Of a DNA stretch of 64,000 nt, positions 26,876 to 35,540 are shown in pieces. Source of the stretch: Rhizobium sp. ACO-34A (lineage in GTDB: Bacteria > Pseudomonadota > Alphaproteobacteria > Rhizobiales > Rhizobiaceae); NCBI GenBank assembly GCA_002600635.1, contig CP021373.1:248001-312000 (forward strand), given 5' to 3'. The position numbers and the translations under genes are program-made. The notes below the pieces were generated by a model. That model was not told the origin of the DNA. It ran no database searches and was given only the letters and a program-made list of their open reading frames with translations. How positions within the stretch are numbered: the first letter of the stretch is position 1; each line of letters starts with the position of its first letter.

Positions 26876-27775
26876 ATGACGACAGAACAGATATCCACCG
26901 CCCCGCCTTCGGAGCAGGCGAAGACTTCGGAAACCCGGCGGGGCATTTTCATCATGCTCTGTGCCGTGATGTTCATTGCCCTGATCGATCCTGCCGCGAA
27001 GTATGCCGCGCGTGACTTGCCGGTCCTGCAGGTGGTTTGGGGGCGATATGCCTTCGCTGCGCTGACAGCCGTCGTGCTTTTCCGGCCACCCCGCAATCCG
27101 GCGCGCTGGGGTATCGTGCGCCTGCCCCTGCAGCTGGTTCGGGCCAGCCTGCTGCTGAGCGCCACGGCTTTCAATTTCCTCGCTCTCCGCAGTCTTGGTC
27201 TGGTGGAAAACCAGGCCATCGTCATGCTGAGCCCGGTCGTCATCACCGCGGTCTCGATCCTTCTGTTCGGAGAAAGGGCGGGGTTCACGACAATCCTGGG
27301 ATTACTCGCAGGCCTTGCCGGCGCCCTCATGGTCATCCGGCCCGGCGGCGACATGTTCAAGCTGGGGTCGCTGTTCGCCATCGGGCATGTGCTGAGCTAC
27401 GCCTTCTACGTGCTTCTGTCGCGCCATCTCCTGAAGACGGATACCGCCCTCAGCCTGAATCTGCTGGCGGTCTTCCTGCCGGCCGCGATCCTGAGCCTGC
27501 TGGTGCCATCGGTGTGGGTCTGGCCGGCAAGTTTCTCAAGCTGGTTTGCCCTTGCCTCCGTCGGCTTCGTGGGCGGCACAGGCCACTTCCTGCTCGTTCT
27601 TGCCCATCGTCACGCTCCGGCGAGCACGCTTGCACCATTCACCTACACGCAGCTCTGCTGGGCGCTGGGCGGCGGTTTCATCGTCTTCCAGGAGGTGCCG
27701 TCCGTCGGAACCGCGCTTGGTGCCCTGGCGATCGTCGGCGCCGGCATCCTGATCCTCGTGACCAACAGACGCTGA
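26876..27775 (+). CDS. EamA/DMT-family transporter
   Basis: 299 residues with about ten transmembrane helices, two EamA repeats, as in drug/metabolite transporters. The chosen ATG precedes the first helix (FIMLCAVMFIALIDPAAKYAA); no strong ribosome site is visible. Located after an AraC regulator and before a strong terminator. Substrate unknown; an exporter or metabolite permease is likely. Confidence 0.82.
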   Translation: MTTEQISTAPPSEQAKTSETRRGIFIMLCAVMFIALIDPAAKYAARDLPVLQVVWGRYAFAALTAVVLFRPPRNPARWGIVRLPLQLVRASLLLSATAFNFLALRSLGLVENQAIVMLSPVVITAVSILLFGERAGFTTILGLLAGLAGALMVIRPGGDMFKLGSLFAIGHVLSYAFYVLLSRHLLKTDTALSLNLLAVFLPAAILSLLVPSVWVWPASFSSWFALASVGFVGGTGHFLLVLAHRHAPASTLAPFTYTQLCWALGGGFIVFQEVPSVGTALGALAIVGAGILILVTNRR

Positions 27776-27795
27776 ACCGCGAAGAACCGGACGGA

Positions 27796-27832
27796 AAAGG
27801 GCGCGCCGGGATTTTCCTTCGGCGCGCCCTTT
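27796..27832 (+). terminator. Rho-independent terminator after EamA gene
   Basis: AAAGGGCGCGCC (27796-27807) and GGCGCGCCCTTT (27821-27832) form a perfect 12-bp stem with a U-rich tail in the stem end, 21 bases after the EamA stop codon. It separates that gene from the convergent rutC gene and could act in both directions. Confidence 0.85.
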
Positions 27833-27861
27833 ATACCAGGGATCGATCCGACAGGCGCTGG

Positions 27862-28260
27862 TCAGGAAATGACGGCCGTGGTGGCGATCTCGACCAGGAA
27901 TTCCGGCTTCACCATTTCCAGCTTCACGCAGAACCGGGCCGGCAGGATTTCGGGAAAGTACTGCACATAGACGGCATTCATCCTGTCGTAATCCGCCAGA
28001 TCACGCAGGAAGATCTGGTTGAACGTGACGTCCGCCATGGTGCCGCCGGCCGTCTCGATGACTTCCTTTACGCTGTCGAGAACGCGGCGGGTCTGCACTT
28101 CGATGTCGCCGACACCGACGATGCTGCCGTCATGGGGATCGGTCGCCAGCATACCCGCGACATAGATGTGGTTGCCGGCCTTCACGCCCCAGTTCAGGTG
28201 CCTGGTGCCGTTCGATGTCTTGCCCTCGACCCAGCCCTTCGGATGAATGGGAGTATTCAT
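27862..28260 (-). CDS. rutC: RutC-like RidA-family protein
   Basis: 132 residues. It contains the RutC-characteristic stretches VIETAGGTMADVTFNQIF and PARFCVKLEMVKPEFLVEIA, with the active-site Arg (P-A-R) in place. RutC is involved in aminoacrylate handling in Rut pyrimidine degradation. It lies about 7 kb from rutA, on the opposite strand, with its own promoter area shared with a divergent aldo/keto reductase. Convergent with the EamA gene across a terminator. Confidence 0.88.
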   Translation of the reverse strand: MNTPIHPKGWVEGKTSNGTRHLNWGVKAGNHIYVAGMLATDPHDGSIVGVGDIEVQTRRVLDSVKEVIETAGGTMADVTFNQIFLRDLADYDRMNAVYVQYFPEILPARFCVKLEMVKPEFLVEIATTAVIS

Positions 28261-28335
28261 GATTTTCCTCGCTTGGAATGGCGCAGCGGGACCGTCCCCG
28301 CAACTTCGGGAATGACACTAGAAAGCCCCGCAATG

Positions 28336-28357
28336 GTGCGCATGGACATATGCGCAC
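28336..28357. promoter_or_regulatory. 8-bp inverted repeat in divergent rutC / AKR promoter
   Basis: GTGCGCAT-N6-ATGCGCAC is a perfect 8-6-8 inverted repeat, centrally placed between divergent rutC (start 28260) and aldo/keto reductase (start 28455). Likely an operator shared by both; the regulator is not adjacent. Confidence 0.5.
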
Positions 28358-28454
28358 GATTTCTTGACTGCTCCGCTTCCGTTGTTTTTCCCGCCGGTGC
28401 CACCTGTTAGGACGGGCGCAAGGCTTACCCGTTCTCAGCAGGCTGGAGACAAGG

Positions 28455-29459
28455 ATGAAATACAATTATCTGGGAAAAAGCGGCGTGAAGGTATCCGAAC
28501 TCTGCCTTGGCGGCATGATGTTTGGCGGCGCGACCGACGAAACCGTATCGCGCCGGATCATCGATTCCGCACGCGATGCCGGCGTCAACTTCATCGATAC
28601 GGCCGACATGTATAACGGCGGCGAATCCGAGCGCGTCATCGGTCGGGCGATCGCTGCGGACAGGCACCACTGGATGCTGGCCACCAAGGTCGGCAATCCC
28701 ATGGGCGCGGGACCGAACGAAAGAGGCATGTCGCGCAAGTGGATCATGCAGGCGGTCGATGCGAGCCTCAAGCGCCTCGGAACCGACTGCATCGACCTTC
28801 TCTACATTCACAAGGCGGATTTCGAGGCTCCGCTATCGGAGATGGTCCTCGCCTTCGGAGATCTGATCCGTTCCGGCAAGATCCATTATTTCGGGGTTTC
28901 CAACTTCAAGTCGTGGCGGCTTGCAGAGACCGTCCACCTCGCGGCACAGGCAGGCATGCAGGGGCCGGTTGCCAGCCAGCCCCTCTATAATCTGGTGAAC
29001 CGGGAGGCCGAGCTGGAACATCTGCCCGCCGCCTCCCATTTCGGGCTCGGCGTCGTTTCCTACAGCCCGCTCGCACGGGGCATCCTGACTGGAAAATACA
29101 GGCCGGATGTCGCACCGGATGCCGGCACCCGCGCAGGCCGTGGCGATGTGCGGATGATGGAGGCCGAATGGCGTCCGGAGTCGCTTCTTGTTGCTGAAAA
29201 GCTGAAGAAATATGCCGCGGACAAGGGCGCCAGTCCCGCGCATATCGCCCAGCAGTGGGTCATGCGCAACCGGCTCGTGACCTCCACCATCGTCGGGCCG
29301 CGAACCTTCGAGCAATGGCAGGATTATCTGGACGCGCTCGAATATGCATACGACATCGAGGACGAGCGCTTCATCGACCTTCTGGTCTCGCCCGGCAAGA
29401 CCTCCACACTCGCGCCTTTCGACCCCCATCACCCGGTCGAGGGCCGCATCCTGTTCTGA
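28455..29459 (+). CDS. Aldo/keto reductase
   Basis: 334 residues, TIM-barrel NADP(H)-dependent oxidoreductase. Catalytic tetrad can be placed: Asp and Tyr in IDTADMYNGG, Lys in LATKVGN, His in LLYIHKADF. The cofactor-end motif near the C-terminus (STIVGPRTFEQWQDYL) is as in AKR family proteins of the YajO/PdxI group. It is divergent from rutC and shares an inverted repeat, so it may reduce an aldehyde such as malonic semialdehyde in a Rut-like route (RutE is absent); that is inference. Confidence 0.85.
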   Translation: MKYNYLGKSGVKVSELCLGGMMFGGATDETVSRRIIDSARDAGVNFIDTADMYNGGESERVIGRAIAADRHHWMLATKVGNPMGAGPNERGMSRKWIMQAVDASLKRLGTDCIDLLYIHKADFEAPLSEMVLAFGDLIRSGKIHYFGVSNFKSWRLAETVHLAAQAGMQGPVASQPLYNLVNREAELEHLPAASHFGLGVVSYSPLARGILTGKYRPDVAPDAGTRAGRGDVRMMEAEWRPESLLVAEKLKKYAADKGASPAHIAQQWVMRNRLVTSTIVGPRTFEQWQDYLDALEYAYDIEDERFIDLLVSPGKTSTLAPFDPHHPVEGRILF

Positions 29460-29472
29460 CATCCCGCTACGA

Positions 29473-29856
29473 TCAGGGTATTGCCGGGTTCCTCGAAGCG
29501 GGGAAAGAGCATTCGGCGGCTCTCGAACAGCGCCGGAAACCGGTTTTCGATGATATCGAGCGGCGCTCCCGCCTCGTCCGGCCGGCGCCGGCATAGCAGT
29601 CGTTCTGGCCCTTGAGCGCGACACCGAAGCAGGGCTCGACCTTGCCGGACTTCACCTTCACGGTGTTCTCTGCCTGGGTTTTCTTCTGCTGCTCCGTGAA
29701 TTCCTGTGCATGGGCCGGCAGTACGGCGAGGGTGCCGAAGGCAGCAGCGAAGGCACCGGCTACCAGGGCGGGCAGCGCAGCCGCAATTCTCCTTGCCGCC
29801 TCTTCGCCCAGACCAGGCTGGGCCTTGAACACGACGATACCTGCTATTCTTGTCAT
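29473..29856 (-). pseudogene. Truncated DUF2282 (BufA1-like) protein
   Basis: An ATG at 29856 with AAAGGAA upstream begins a long signal-like N-terminus, followed by VKSGKVEPCFGVALKGQNDCYAGAG, the first part of a DUF2282 protein (a small Cys-rich metal-stress secreted protein, recently named BufA1). After GAG, where a second Cys pair (TTCAGTS-like) is expected, the frame runs into unrelated Arg-rich sequence. A second frame over the break reads like foreign protein (LDIIENRFPALFESRRML) and ends near the AKR stop. This suggests a deletion joining two genes. The partner genes DUF692 and DUF2063 are not nearby. Confidence 0.6.
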
Positions 29857-29904
29857 GGATGCGTTCCTTTCTGGTGTGAGAGCTGCCTGGGTGCCAGGCG
29901 TCAC

Positions 29905-30197
29905 GAAAGAAAGTTCAACGGTGGGTACTCAAAGGTAACGCAACGATCTTCACAGCCAGAGGCAAGACCGCATCTCCGGGTTCCGGCCGGAGGGGTTCGC
30001 TCCAACGCCGGGTCAGTTCTCAGTGGCAATCAACAATCGGGCGACGGGGCGAACGCCGCCCCGCCGCCACGAGATATGCCGCAGCCGACGCGGCGCGCGC
30101 ACGATAGCATGCCCCAAACGCGAGCATCCCAGACAACCGTCATCCCTGGAGCGCATCGAACAGTCGTTCGAGACCCCTACCGCCGTCGCGGGTGTAC
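29905..30197. other. Intergenic stretch with no gene seen
   Basis: About 293 bases between the truncated DUF2282 gene and the 3' end of an AraC gene. Open frames here lack ribosome sites and coding character. No repeat or clear regulatory feature is seen. Confidence 0.4.
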
Positions 30198-31199
30198 TTA
30201 CCGCCGCAATGTTTGTGAGGGCAATTCGCCGAAACGGTTGCGATAGACCCGCGCAAATTCGCCAAGGTTGATGAAGCCCCAGATATAGGCGACTTGGGAC
30301 ACGCTCTCTCCGGCGTCGGACGCCAAAAGCCCACGGCGAACGCCCTGAAGGCGCTGTTCCCTCAGAAAAGAGCTTGGCGTATAGCCGCGAAATTTCCGGA
30401 ACGCATCGGTCAGCGTTCTGAGACTTGTACCGGCGGCCTGCGCGACTTCCGTCATCGACGGCATGTCCGCCGCATGGTCGGCCATGTATTGTTCCGCGAT
30501 CTTCACATGGCGCGGCGCAAGGCTGTTACGCGGGCTCTCAAGATCGATCCCCGCCCGTGCCGCCCATTCGTTGAGCAGATGGATGCAGATGGTCTGCTCG
30601 AGGTGGCGTCCCGTTCGGTCTCCCGCCAGACGATCGGGAGCCTCGGCGATGCAGCGCGCCATGTATTCCATCAGCGCCAGCCAGCTGGAATTGCGCCCGC
30701 CGATGGCCGTCTTGTACTGCCACAACGCATTTCCGGGAACAAATCCGAACCAGTCGCGGCAGATTTCCTCAAGCACGGCATGCGGGATCGTCAGGTTCAG
30801 CTGCAGGTGATCCGGGTTGAAATCGACATGATAGTCGGTCCGGCTGCAATCCGCGACGAAGGTCTCCCCCACGCCGGTCTCCACGGCATCCGCCCTGTTG
30901 CTGTCATGTCGCGCATGGCCGCCGATCGTCGTCAACACGACGGCATTTCCGGCATCCTGTGACCAGTCGCAGATACTGACCGGAATACCATAGGCGAACC
31001 GCGTAACGGTGATACGGCCAACCTTGGCGGAGTGCATGGTGGACTGGGGACTGATGACCTTTCCCGTGGGCGAGACGAGGTAAGGCATATAGACCTTGTT
31101 GGACCAATCCTTGATCTCCTCCCAATCAGCCGAAAATACCTTGTGATGCTGCCGGATCGGGTTTCCGGCCGCATCGTATAGCAGGGCGTCTCTGAGCAT
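30198..31199 (-). CDS. AraC-family transcriptional regulator
   Basis: 333 residues: N-terminal effector domain of the AraC_binding_2 type and a C-terminal AraC HTH (MTEVAQAAGTSLRTLTDAFRK; VSQVAYIWGFINLGEFARVYRNRFG). The ATG at 31199 has a GGAGGAGG ribosome site immediately upstream; an in-frame extension to 31349 is not supported. Divergent from the serine hydrolase at 31473, which is its probable target. Confidence 0.85.
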   Translation of the reverse strand: MLRDALLYDAAGNPIRQHHKVFSADWEEIKDWSNKVYMPYLVSPTGKVISPQSTMHSAKVGRITVTRFAYGIPVSICDWSQDAGNAVVLTTIGGHARHDSNRADAVETGVGETFVADCSRTDYHVDFNPDHLQLNLTIPHAVLEEICRDWFGFVPGNALWQYKTAIGGRNSSWLALMEYMARCIAEAPDRLAGDRTGRHLEQTICIHLLNEWAARAGIDLESPRNSLAPRHVKIAEQYMADHAADMPSMTEVAQAAGTSLRTLTDAFRKFRGYTPSSFLREQRLQGVRRGLLASDAGESVSQVAYIWGFINLGEFARVYRNRFGELPSQTLRR

Positions 31200-31472
31200 C
31201 GGCCTCCTCCTCCGAAACTGCGTCAGATGGTGTGAGGTTAATTCACCGGGTTTCTCAAATCCAGTCACAGCGTTCCCGCTCGACATCGCCGGATAAAATG
31301 CTTGCCGATTTCCGATGATCCCCGCCGATTGGAGACAGCGCGTCGCCACAGAACTGGCTTAGGATGATCAGGCATGCCGGTTGAGGAGCCTGCGTGTCAT
31401 AGCGAAAATCAGGATCGACCTGTCGCCGCAAGCCGCGTCGAGTTGATCCCTTGCGCCTCGGGAGGATCTTGA

Positions 31473-32669
31473 ATGCCCAATCATCTGAAGCCGGAAATCG
31501 ACACGCTGCTCGAAACCCGGGTGAAATCCCGTCCGGGCGTGCCGGGTGTGGTGGCCGTCGTCACGGACCGGACCGGCAATATCTATGAGGGCGCGGCTGG
31601 CTCTCGCGCTCTTGGCGGCACCCAGCCCATGACAACCGACAGCGTGTTCGCCATTTTTTCGACGACAAAGGCGATAACCGGAACCGCGTGTCTCCAGCTG
31701 GTCGAAGAGGGCAAGCTCGATCTCGATGCACCGGCAAAGATCCACGCCCCGGACATCGGCAAGCTGCTGGTGATCGAAGGGTTCGACGAACGCGGTTCGC
31801 CGAAGCTGCGCGCACCGAAGCGCGACATCACCACCCGCATGCTGCTGCTGCACACGGCCGGCTTCGGCTATGACTTTTTCAATGCGACCTACAATCGCCT
31901 CGCAAATGAAAATGGACAGCCAAGCGTCATTACCGCATCGCATGCCTCCCTCCGCACGCCGTTGCTTTTCGATCCGGGCGAAGCCTGGGAATACGGCACC
32001 AATATCGATTGGGCCGGACAGGTTGTCGAGGGCATTACCGGCAAGCGCCTCGGCGAAGTCATGAAGGAGCGCATCTTCACCCCGCTCGGCATGGAGGACA
32101 CCGCGTTCACGATGTCGCCATCCATGCAGGCCCGCATGGTGACCATGCACCAGCGTGACGGAAGCGGAGCGTTGACCCCGCTGGCCAATTTCACGCTGCC
32201 GCAGGACCCGGAAGTGCACATGGGTGGGCACGGTCTCTATTCGACCGCGCTCGACTATGCCAAATTCATCCGCATGTGGCTGAATGATGGAGAAGGCCCC
32301 GGCGGCAGGGTGCTGAAGGCGGAGACTGTACGCGCCGCCGAGAAGAACGGCCTCGGCGAGATGAAGATCAAGATGCTGCCCGGCGTCATTCCGAGCCTTT
32401 CGAACGACGCGGAGTTCTTCCCCGGCATGCCCAAGTCCTGGGGGCTCACCTTCATGATCAATGAGGAACCTGCCCCAACCGGGCGTCCCGCAGGCGCGCT
32501 TGCCTGGGCCGGCCTTGCCAACCTGTACTACTGGATCGACCGCAAGAATGGGATAGGCGGCTATTGGGCCACGCAGATACTCCCTTTCGCCGATCCTGCT
32601 TCAGTCGGCGGCTATCTGGAGTTCGAGACAGCCGTCTATCGATCCCTTCGCGCCAGACAGGCGGCGTAA
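31473..32669 (+). CDS. Class C beta-lactamase-like serine hydrolase / esterase
   Basis: 398 residues of the beta-lactamase/transpeptidase-like family (PF00144). The nucleophile is in S-T-T-K ([12 protein letters not shown]), the second motif is Y-G-T-N (WEYGTNIDW), and a late HGLYSTA region stands in the third-motif area. No signal peptide, so a cytoplasmic esterase or amidase (EstB-like) is more likely than a resistance enzyme. A GGGAGG ribosome site precedes the ATG. Confidence 0.88.
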   Translation: MPNHLKPEIDTLLETRVKSRPGVPGVVAVVTDRTGNIYEGAAGSRALGGTQPMTTDSVFAIFSTTKAITGTACLQLVEEGKLDLDAPAKIHAPDIGKLLVIEGFDERGSPKLRAPKRDITTRMLLLHTAGFGYDFFNATYNRLANENGQPSVITASHASLRTPLLFDPGEAWEYGTNIDWAGQVVEGITGKRLGEVMKERIFTPLGMEDTAFTMSPSMQARMVTMHQRDGSGALTPLANFTLPQDPEVHMGGHGLYSTALDYAKFIRMWLNDGEGPGGRVLKAETVRAAEKNGLGEMKIKMLPGVIPSLSNDAEFFPGMPKSWGLTFMINEEPAPTGRPAGALAWAGLANLYYWIDRKNGIGGYWATQILPFADPASVGGYLEFETAVYRSLRARQAA

Positions 32670-33028
32670 CGCGTTTCGATCAGGACCTGCTGGCAACTGG
32701 ATATGCCGGAGCCGCAACTGGCGCCGGCATATCGGCATTTTGGACCGCCGAAGTAATGGCATTTCACTTTGTATAGGAAGCGCATCCGCCGCATGCCGTC
32801 GTGTTGCGGGCCCCGTATGCAACGGTGAAGACGAGATCTCGTCAGTCAAACGGAATGATTGCATCGGAGCCATTTCGGATCGCCGACGTCATAAGCACCT
32901 TTCCAGTGAGCCAGGTTGTGCGGGAAACATCGTTCACGGCATCGAATCCCGTGCCGCCTTGAAGACGCGCAGATGTCGCCTCCGCTGGCTGCCGTATGTG
33001 GACAGCCGGGAAATGGTTTCAAAGGTCG
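32670..33028. other. Intergenic stretch with one strong hairpin
   Basis: 359 bases between convergent genes. Apart from the hairpin at 32701-32732 nothing is recognised; open frames here lack ribosome sites. Confidence 0.45.
32701..32732 (+). terminator. Hairpin downstream of serine hydrolase gene
   Basis: ATATGCCGG-A-GCC-N6-GGC-G-CCGGCATAT: a symmetric stem of 9 bp plus an inner 3 bp, 31 bases after the stop codon. There is no immediate U-run (a short TTTT occurs ten bases on), so terminator strength is uncertain. Confidence 0.5.
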
Positions 33029-33817
33029 CTACTCGGCCTTGACGGCATCGGCAATCTTCCGGGCAATTTCCATCATGGGCTCCACGTATCGTGCAATGGC
33101 TTCCTTGATGGAGAGCGCGGAGCGAATCCAGATGATCGAGACGCAGGCAATCGTTGCGCCGTCCAGCATCACGGGCACGGCGATCGAGGACGTATTCGGT
33201 CGAAACTCGCCAGCCTCGCGGGTCGCATAGCCCTTTTTGCGGATCTCCTTGAAAAACACGTCGAGGGGAGTGCTTTCCAGAAACGACAGATCTTCGGGCT
33301 GCCCGATCCGCCGGATGTGCTCGACGATCAGCCGCCGTTCCTCATCGGAGATGAAGGCGAGATAGGCGCGGCCGGCCGAGGTGCGAAGCACCGGCATGCG
33401 ACAGCCGACCATGCCCTTGTCGACGGACAACGGGCTGCGCCCATGCGTGGTCTCCTGGATCACCATCGCCGCACTCTCGTAGACGCTGAGGTCGAGCGGC
33501 CAGACGATTTTCGGCAGATATTCGGAAAACAGCGGACCGGCAGCCTGACAGAGCACCGAGGCCGTCGCCGAACCGTCGCCAAGGCCGGCGGCCAGTCTCG
33601 TGACCCGAACGCGATTATTCGTCGAGGAAAAGACGACGTATCCTTCTTCCTCGAGAGTCTGCAGCAGGCGGTAGACGGTCGGGCGCGGAAGGTCGAGCGC
33701 GGTCGCGATCTCGCCCGGGCGCGCCTCTCCGAGCAGGTTGATCTGGCGCAATACGGCCAGTCCCCGCACCAAGGCGCGAACACCGCCCTCCCCCGCATGG
33801 CTCGAAGCCTTCAGCAT
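33029..33817 (-). CDS. IclR-family transcriptional regulator
   Basis: 262 residues with an N-terminal winged helix (GLAVLRQINLLGEARPGEIATALDLPRPTVYRLL shown only in part as RPGEIATALDLPRPTVYRLL) and a C-terminal IclR effector domain (about residues 90-260). It resembles regulators of aromatic catabolism such as MhpR. It is the last gene of the aromatic meta-cleavage group on the minus strand. Two matching inverted repeats in the divergent promoter at 37.5 kb are its likely sites. Confidence 0.9.
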   Translation of the reverse strand: MLKASSHAGEGGVRALVRGLAVLRQINLLGEARPGEIATALDLPRPTVYRLLQTLEEEGYVVFSSTNNRVRVTRLAAGLGDGSATASVLCQAAGPLFSEYLPKIVWPLDLSVYESAAMVIQETTHGRSPLSVDKGMVGCRMPVLRTSAGRAYLAFISDEERRLIVEHIRRIGQPEDLSFLESTPLDVFFKEIRKKGYATREAGEFRPNTSSIAVPVMLDGATIACVSIIWIRSALSIKEAIARYVEPMMEIARKIADAVKAE

Positions 33818-33999
33818 GGCGCCGTTTCCATATTCTCCTCCCGGCAGTCAGCACGTTTGACGAAGCCGCCGCACATCCCGGCCGCCAACTGCCGGCAAGC
33901 TCCCTCCCACCAACAGCTTCTTCTCGATCATCGACCCTAACATATGCGGTGGCAAAGATCGAAGATTTCCGGGCCACCCTTCTTAAGGCGGCCGTCGTC

Positions 34000-35508
34000 T
34001 CAGGCGATGTTGCGAAACTCCCTGTCGGCAGTTCCCAGGCCGGTCGGGATGCGCTCAAGCACGAGGCCCAGTTCCTCCGCCGAACCGACCTTCGCCAGAA
34101 GATAACGATCGGGCCGGATGACTGCAGCCTTGGCCCCGGCGAGATGTTTCTCCCCATCCCGTGTTTGCGATACGCGCAGGATCTTTCCCCGGAGCTGGAT
34201 CTGCTCCACCCGCTTCCTGTCCAGTCCGGCAAGAAATGCATCGTCGAGCAGGAAGGTGAAACCATATCCGACGGCGTCGTCCATCAGCCTTCCATCCTGC
34301 ATGATCGGTTGCCCGAAAAGCGGAGACGGAGCATCGGCAAGGCCCGGACCGATCGGGGGATAAAGCGATTCCATCTTCGCGCCACCTTCCGGTCTCGGAA
34401 AGGCATTGCTGAGCGCCGATCGAGGGTCTCTGGTATTGATCAGACCGCCCAGCCTGACGGCCGTTGCGATGAAGGTCCGGGCATTTTCCCTGCGCTCGGT
34501 GGTGTAGGTTTCCAGAAGCCCCTGATCGTGCCCGTCGCGCAAACAGTGGATCAGCTTCCAGCCAAGATTGGCGACATCACGGATACCGGCACACATGCCC
34601 TGCCCCATGAAGGGCGGCGTCTGGTGGGCGGCGTCCCCGGCAATGCATAGCCGGCCGCGCAACCATTCGTTCGCGACCAGAGAGTGGAACCAGTAGACCG
34701 CGGTGCGCTCGATGTCCGCCTCTTCCGGTGTCAGCCATTTGGAAAGCAGCGGCCAGACATTCTCCGGCCGGGCGATTTCAGTGCTGTCCTCGGACGGCAG
34801 GACGGTCAGTTCCCAGCGCCGCCGGTTGTTGGGGCCGCGAACATAGGTCGCCGGCCGGGCGGGATCGCAATGCTGAAGCGACCAGTCGCCGAGTTCCGGT
34901 TTTTCACCTTTCAGCAGCACATCGACCACCAGCCACCGCTCGTGGAAGCCGAGATCCTCCATATCGGTCTCGATAAAGCGGCGCACGAATGAACGCGCAC
35001 CATCGCAACCGACCACATAGCGGGCGCGGACGCGCTGAATGCGACCGCAACTCATGTCCTCGTAGCGCAGGTCGACACCGTCTTCGTCCTGCTCGATGAA
35101 GAACGCCTCGCATCTCGTGTGCACGGTGACGTTGGGGAGAGCCTTGAGCCGGTCCCGCAGAATGCATTCGAGATCCGGCTGATGAACGCGGTAGCTCGAA
35201 TGCCAGCCCAGGGCGGTGATTTCGGCAGGTCGCGGCCAGTCCAGAAGGATGCCGCCGTCGGGATCGACGAAACGCATGCCGACATTCAACCGGCATACGG
35301 CTTCAAGTTCCCGGGCAATTCCGATCTGCTGGAATGTGCGCATGACCTCATCGTCGAAATGCACGGCGCGGGGAAGATGATAGGCGGCACTCTCCCGATC
35401 GAGCACAAGAACCTTGATATCGGCCTGTCCGAGGATATGCGCCAGTGTTGCACCCACGGGTCCGCAGCCGACGATGACAACGTCGTAATGCATGCTCTCG
35501 TTTTTCAT
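34000..35508 (-). CDS. MhpA-like FAD-dependent aromatic hydroxylase
   Basis: 502 residues of the class A flavoprotein monooxygenases, close to 3-(3-hydroxyphenyl)propionate hydroxylase (MhpA). FAD motifs: GxGxxG near the start (VVIVGCGPVGATLAHIL), the DG motif (VGCDGARSFVRR) and the GD motif (CIAGDAAHQTPPFMGQGM). It hydroxylates a phenolic substrate ortho to an existing OH to give a catechol for ring cleavage. Start at 35508 has AAGGGAC upstream. The neighbouring extradiol dioxygenase and FAH hydrolase support a meta-cleavage path. Confidence 0.88.
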   Translation of the reverse strand: MKNESMHYDVVIVGCGPVGATLAHILGQADIKVLVLDRESAAYHLPRAVHFDDEVMRTFQQIGIARELEAVCRLNVGMRFVDPDGGILLDWPRPAEITALGWHSSYRVHQPDLECILRDRLKALPNVTVHTRCEAFFIEQDEDGVDLRYEDMSCGRIQRVRARYVVGCDGARSFVRRFIETDMEDLGFHERWLVVDVLLKGEKPELGDWSLQHCDPARPATYVRGPNNRRRWELTVLPSEDSTEIARPENVWPLLSKWLTPEEADIERTAVYWFHSLVANEWLRGRLCIAGDAAHQTPPFMGQGMCAGIRDVANLGWKLIHCLRDGHDQGLLETYTTERRENARTFIATAVRLGGLINTRDPRSALSNAFPRPEGGAKMESLYPPIGPGLADAPSPLFGQPIMQDGRLMDDAVGYGFTFLLDDAFLAGLDRKRVEQIQLRGKILRVSQTRDGEKHLAGAKAAVIRPDRYLLAKVGSAEELGLVLERIPTGLGTADREFRNIA

Positions 35509-35540
35509 GGTTCGTCCCTTGGTGGTTTGGTCCGGGCCCA

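Noticed and set aside
29473..29856. Functional bufferin (DUF2282) operon.
   Set aside because: Only the N-terminal part of one gene remains; DUF692 and DUF2063 partners are absent.
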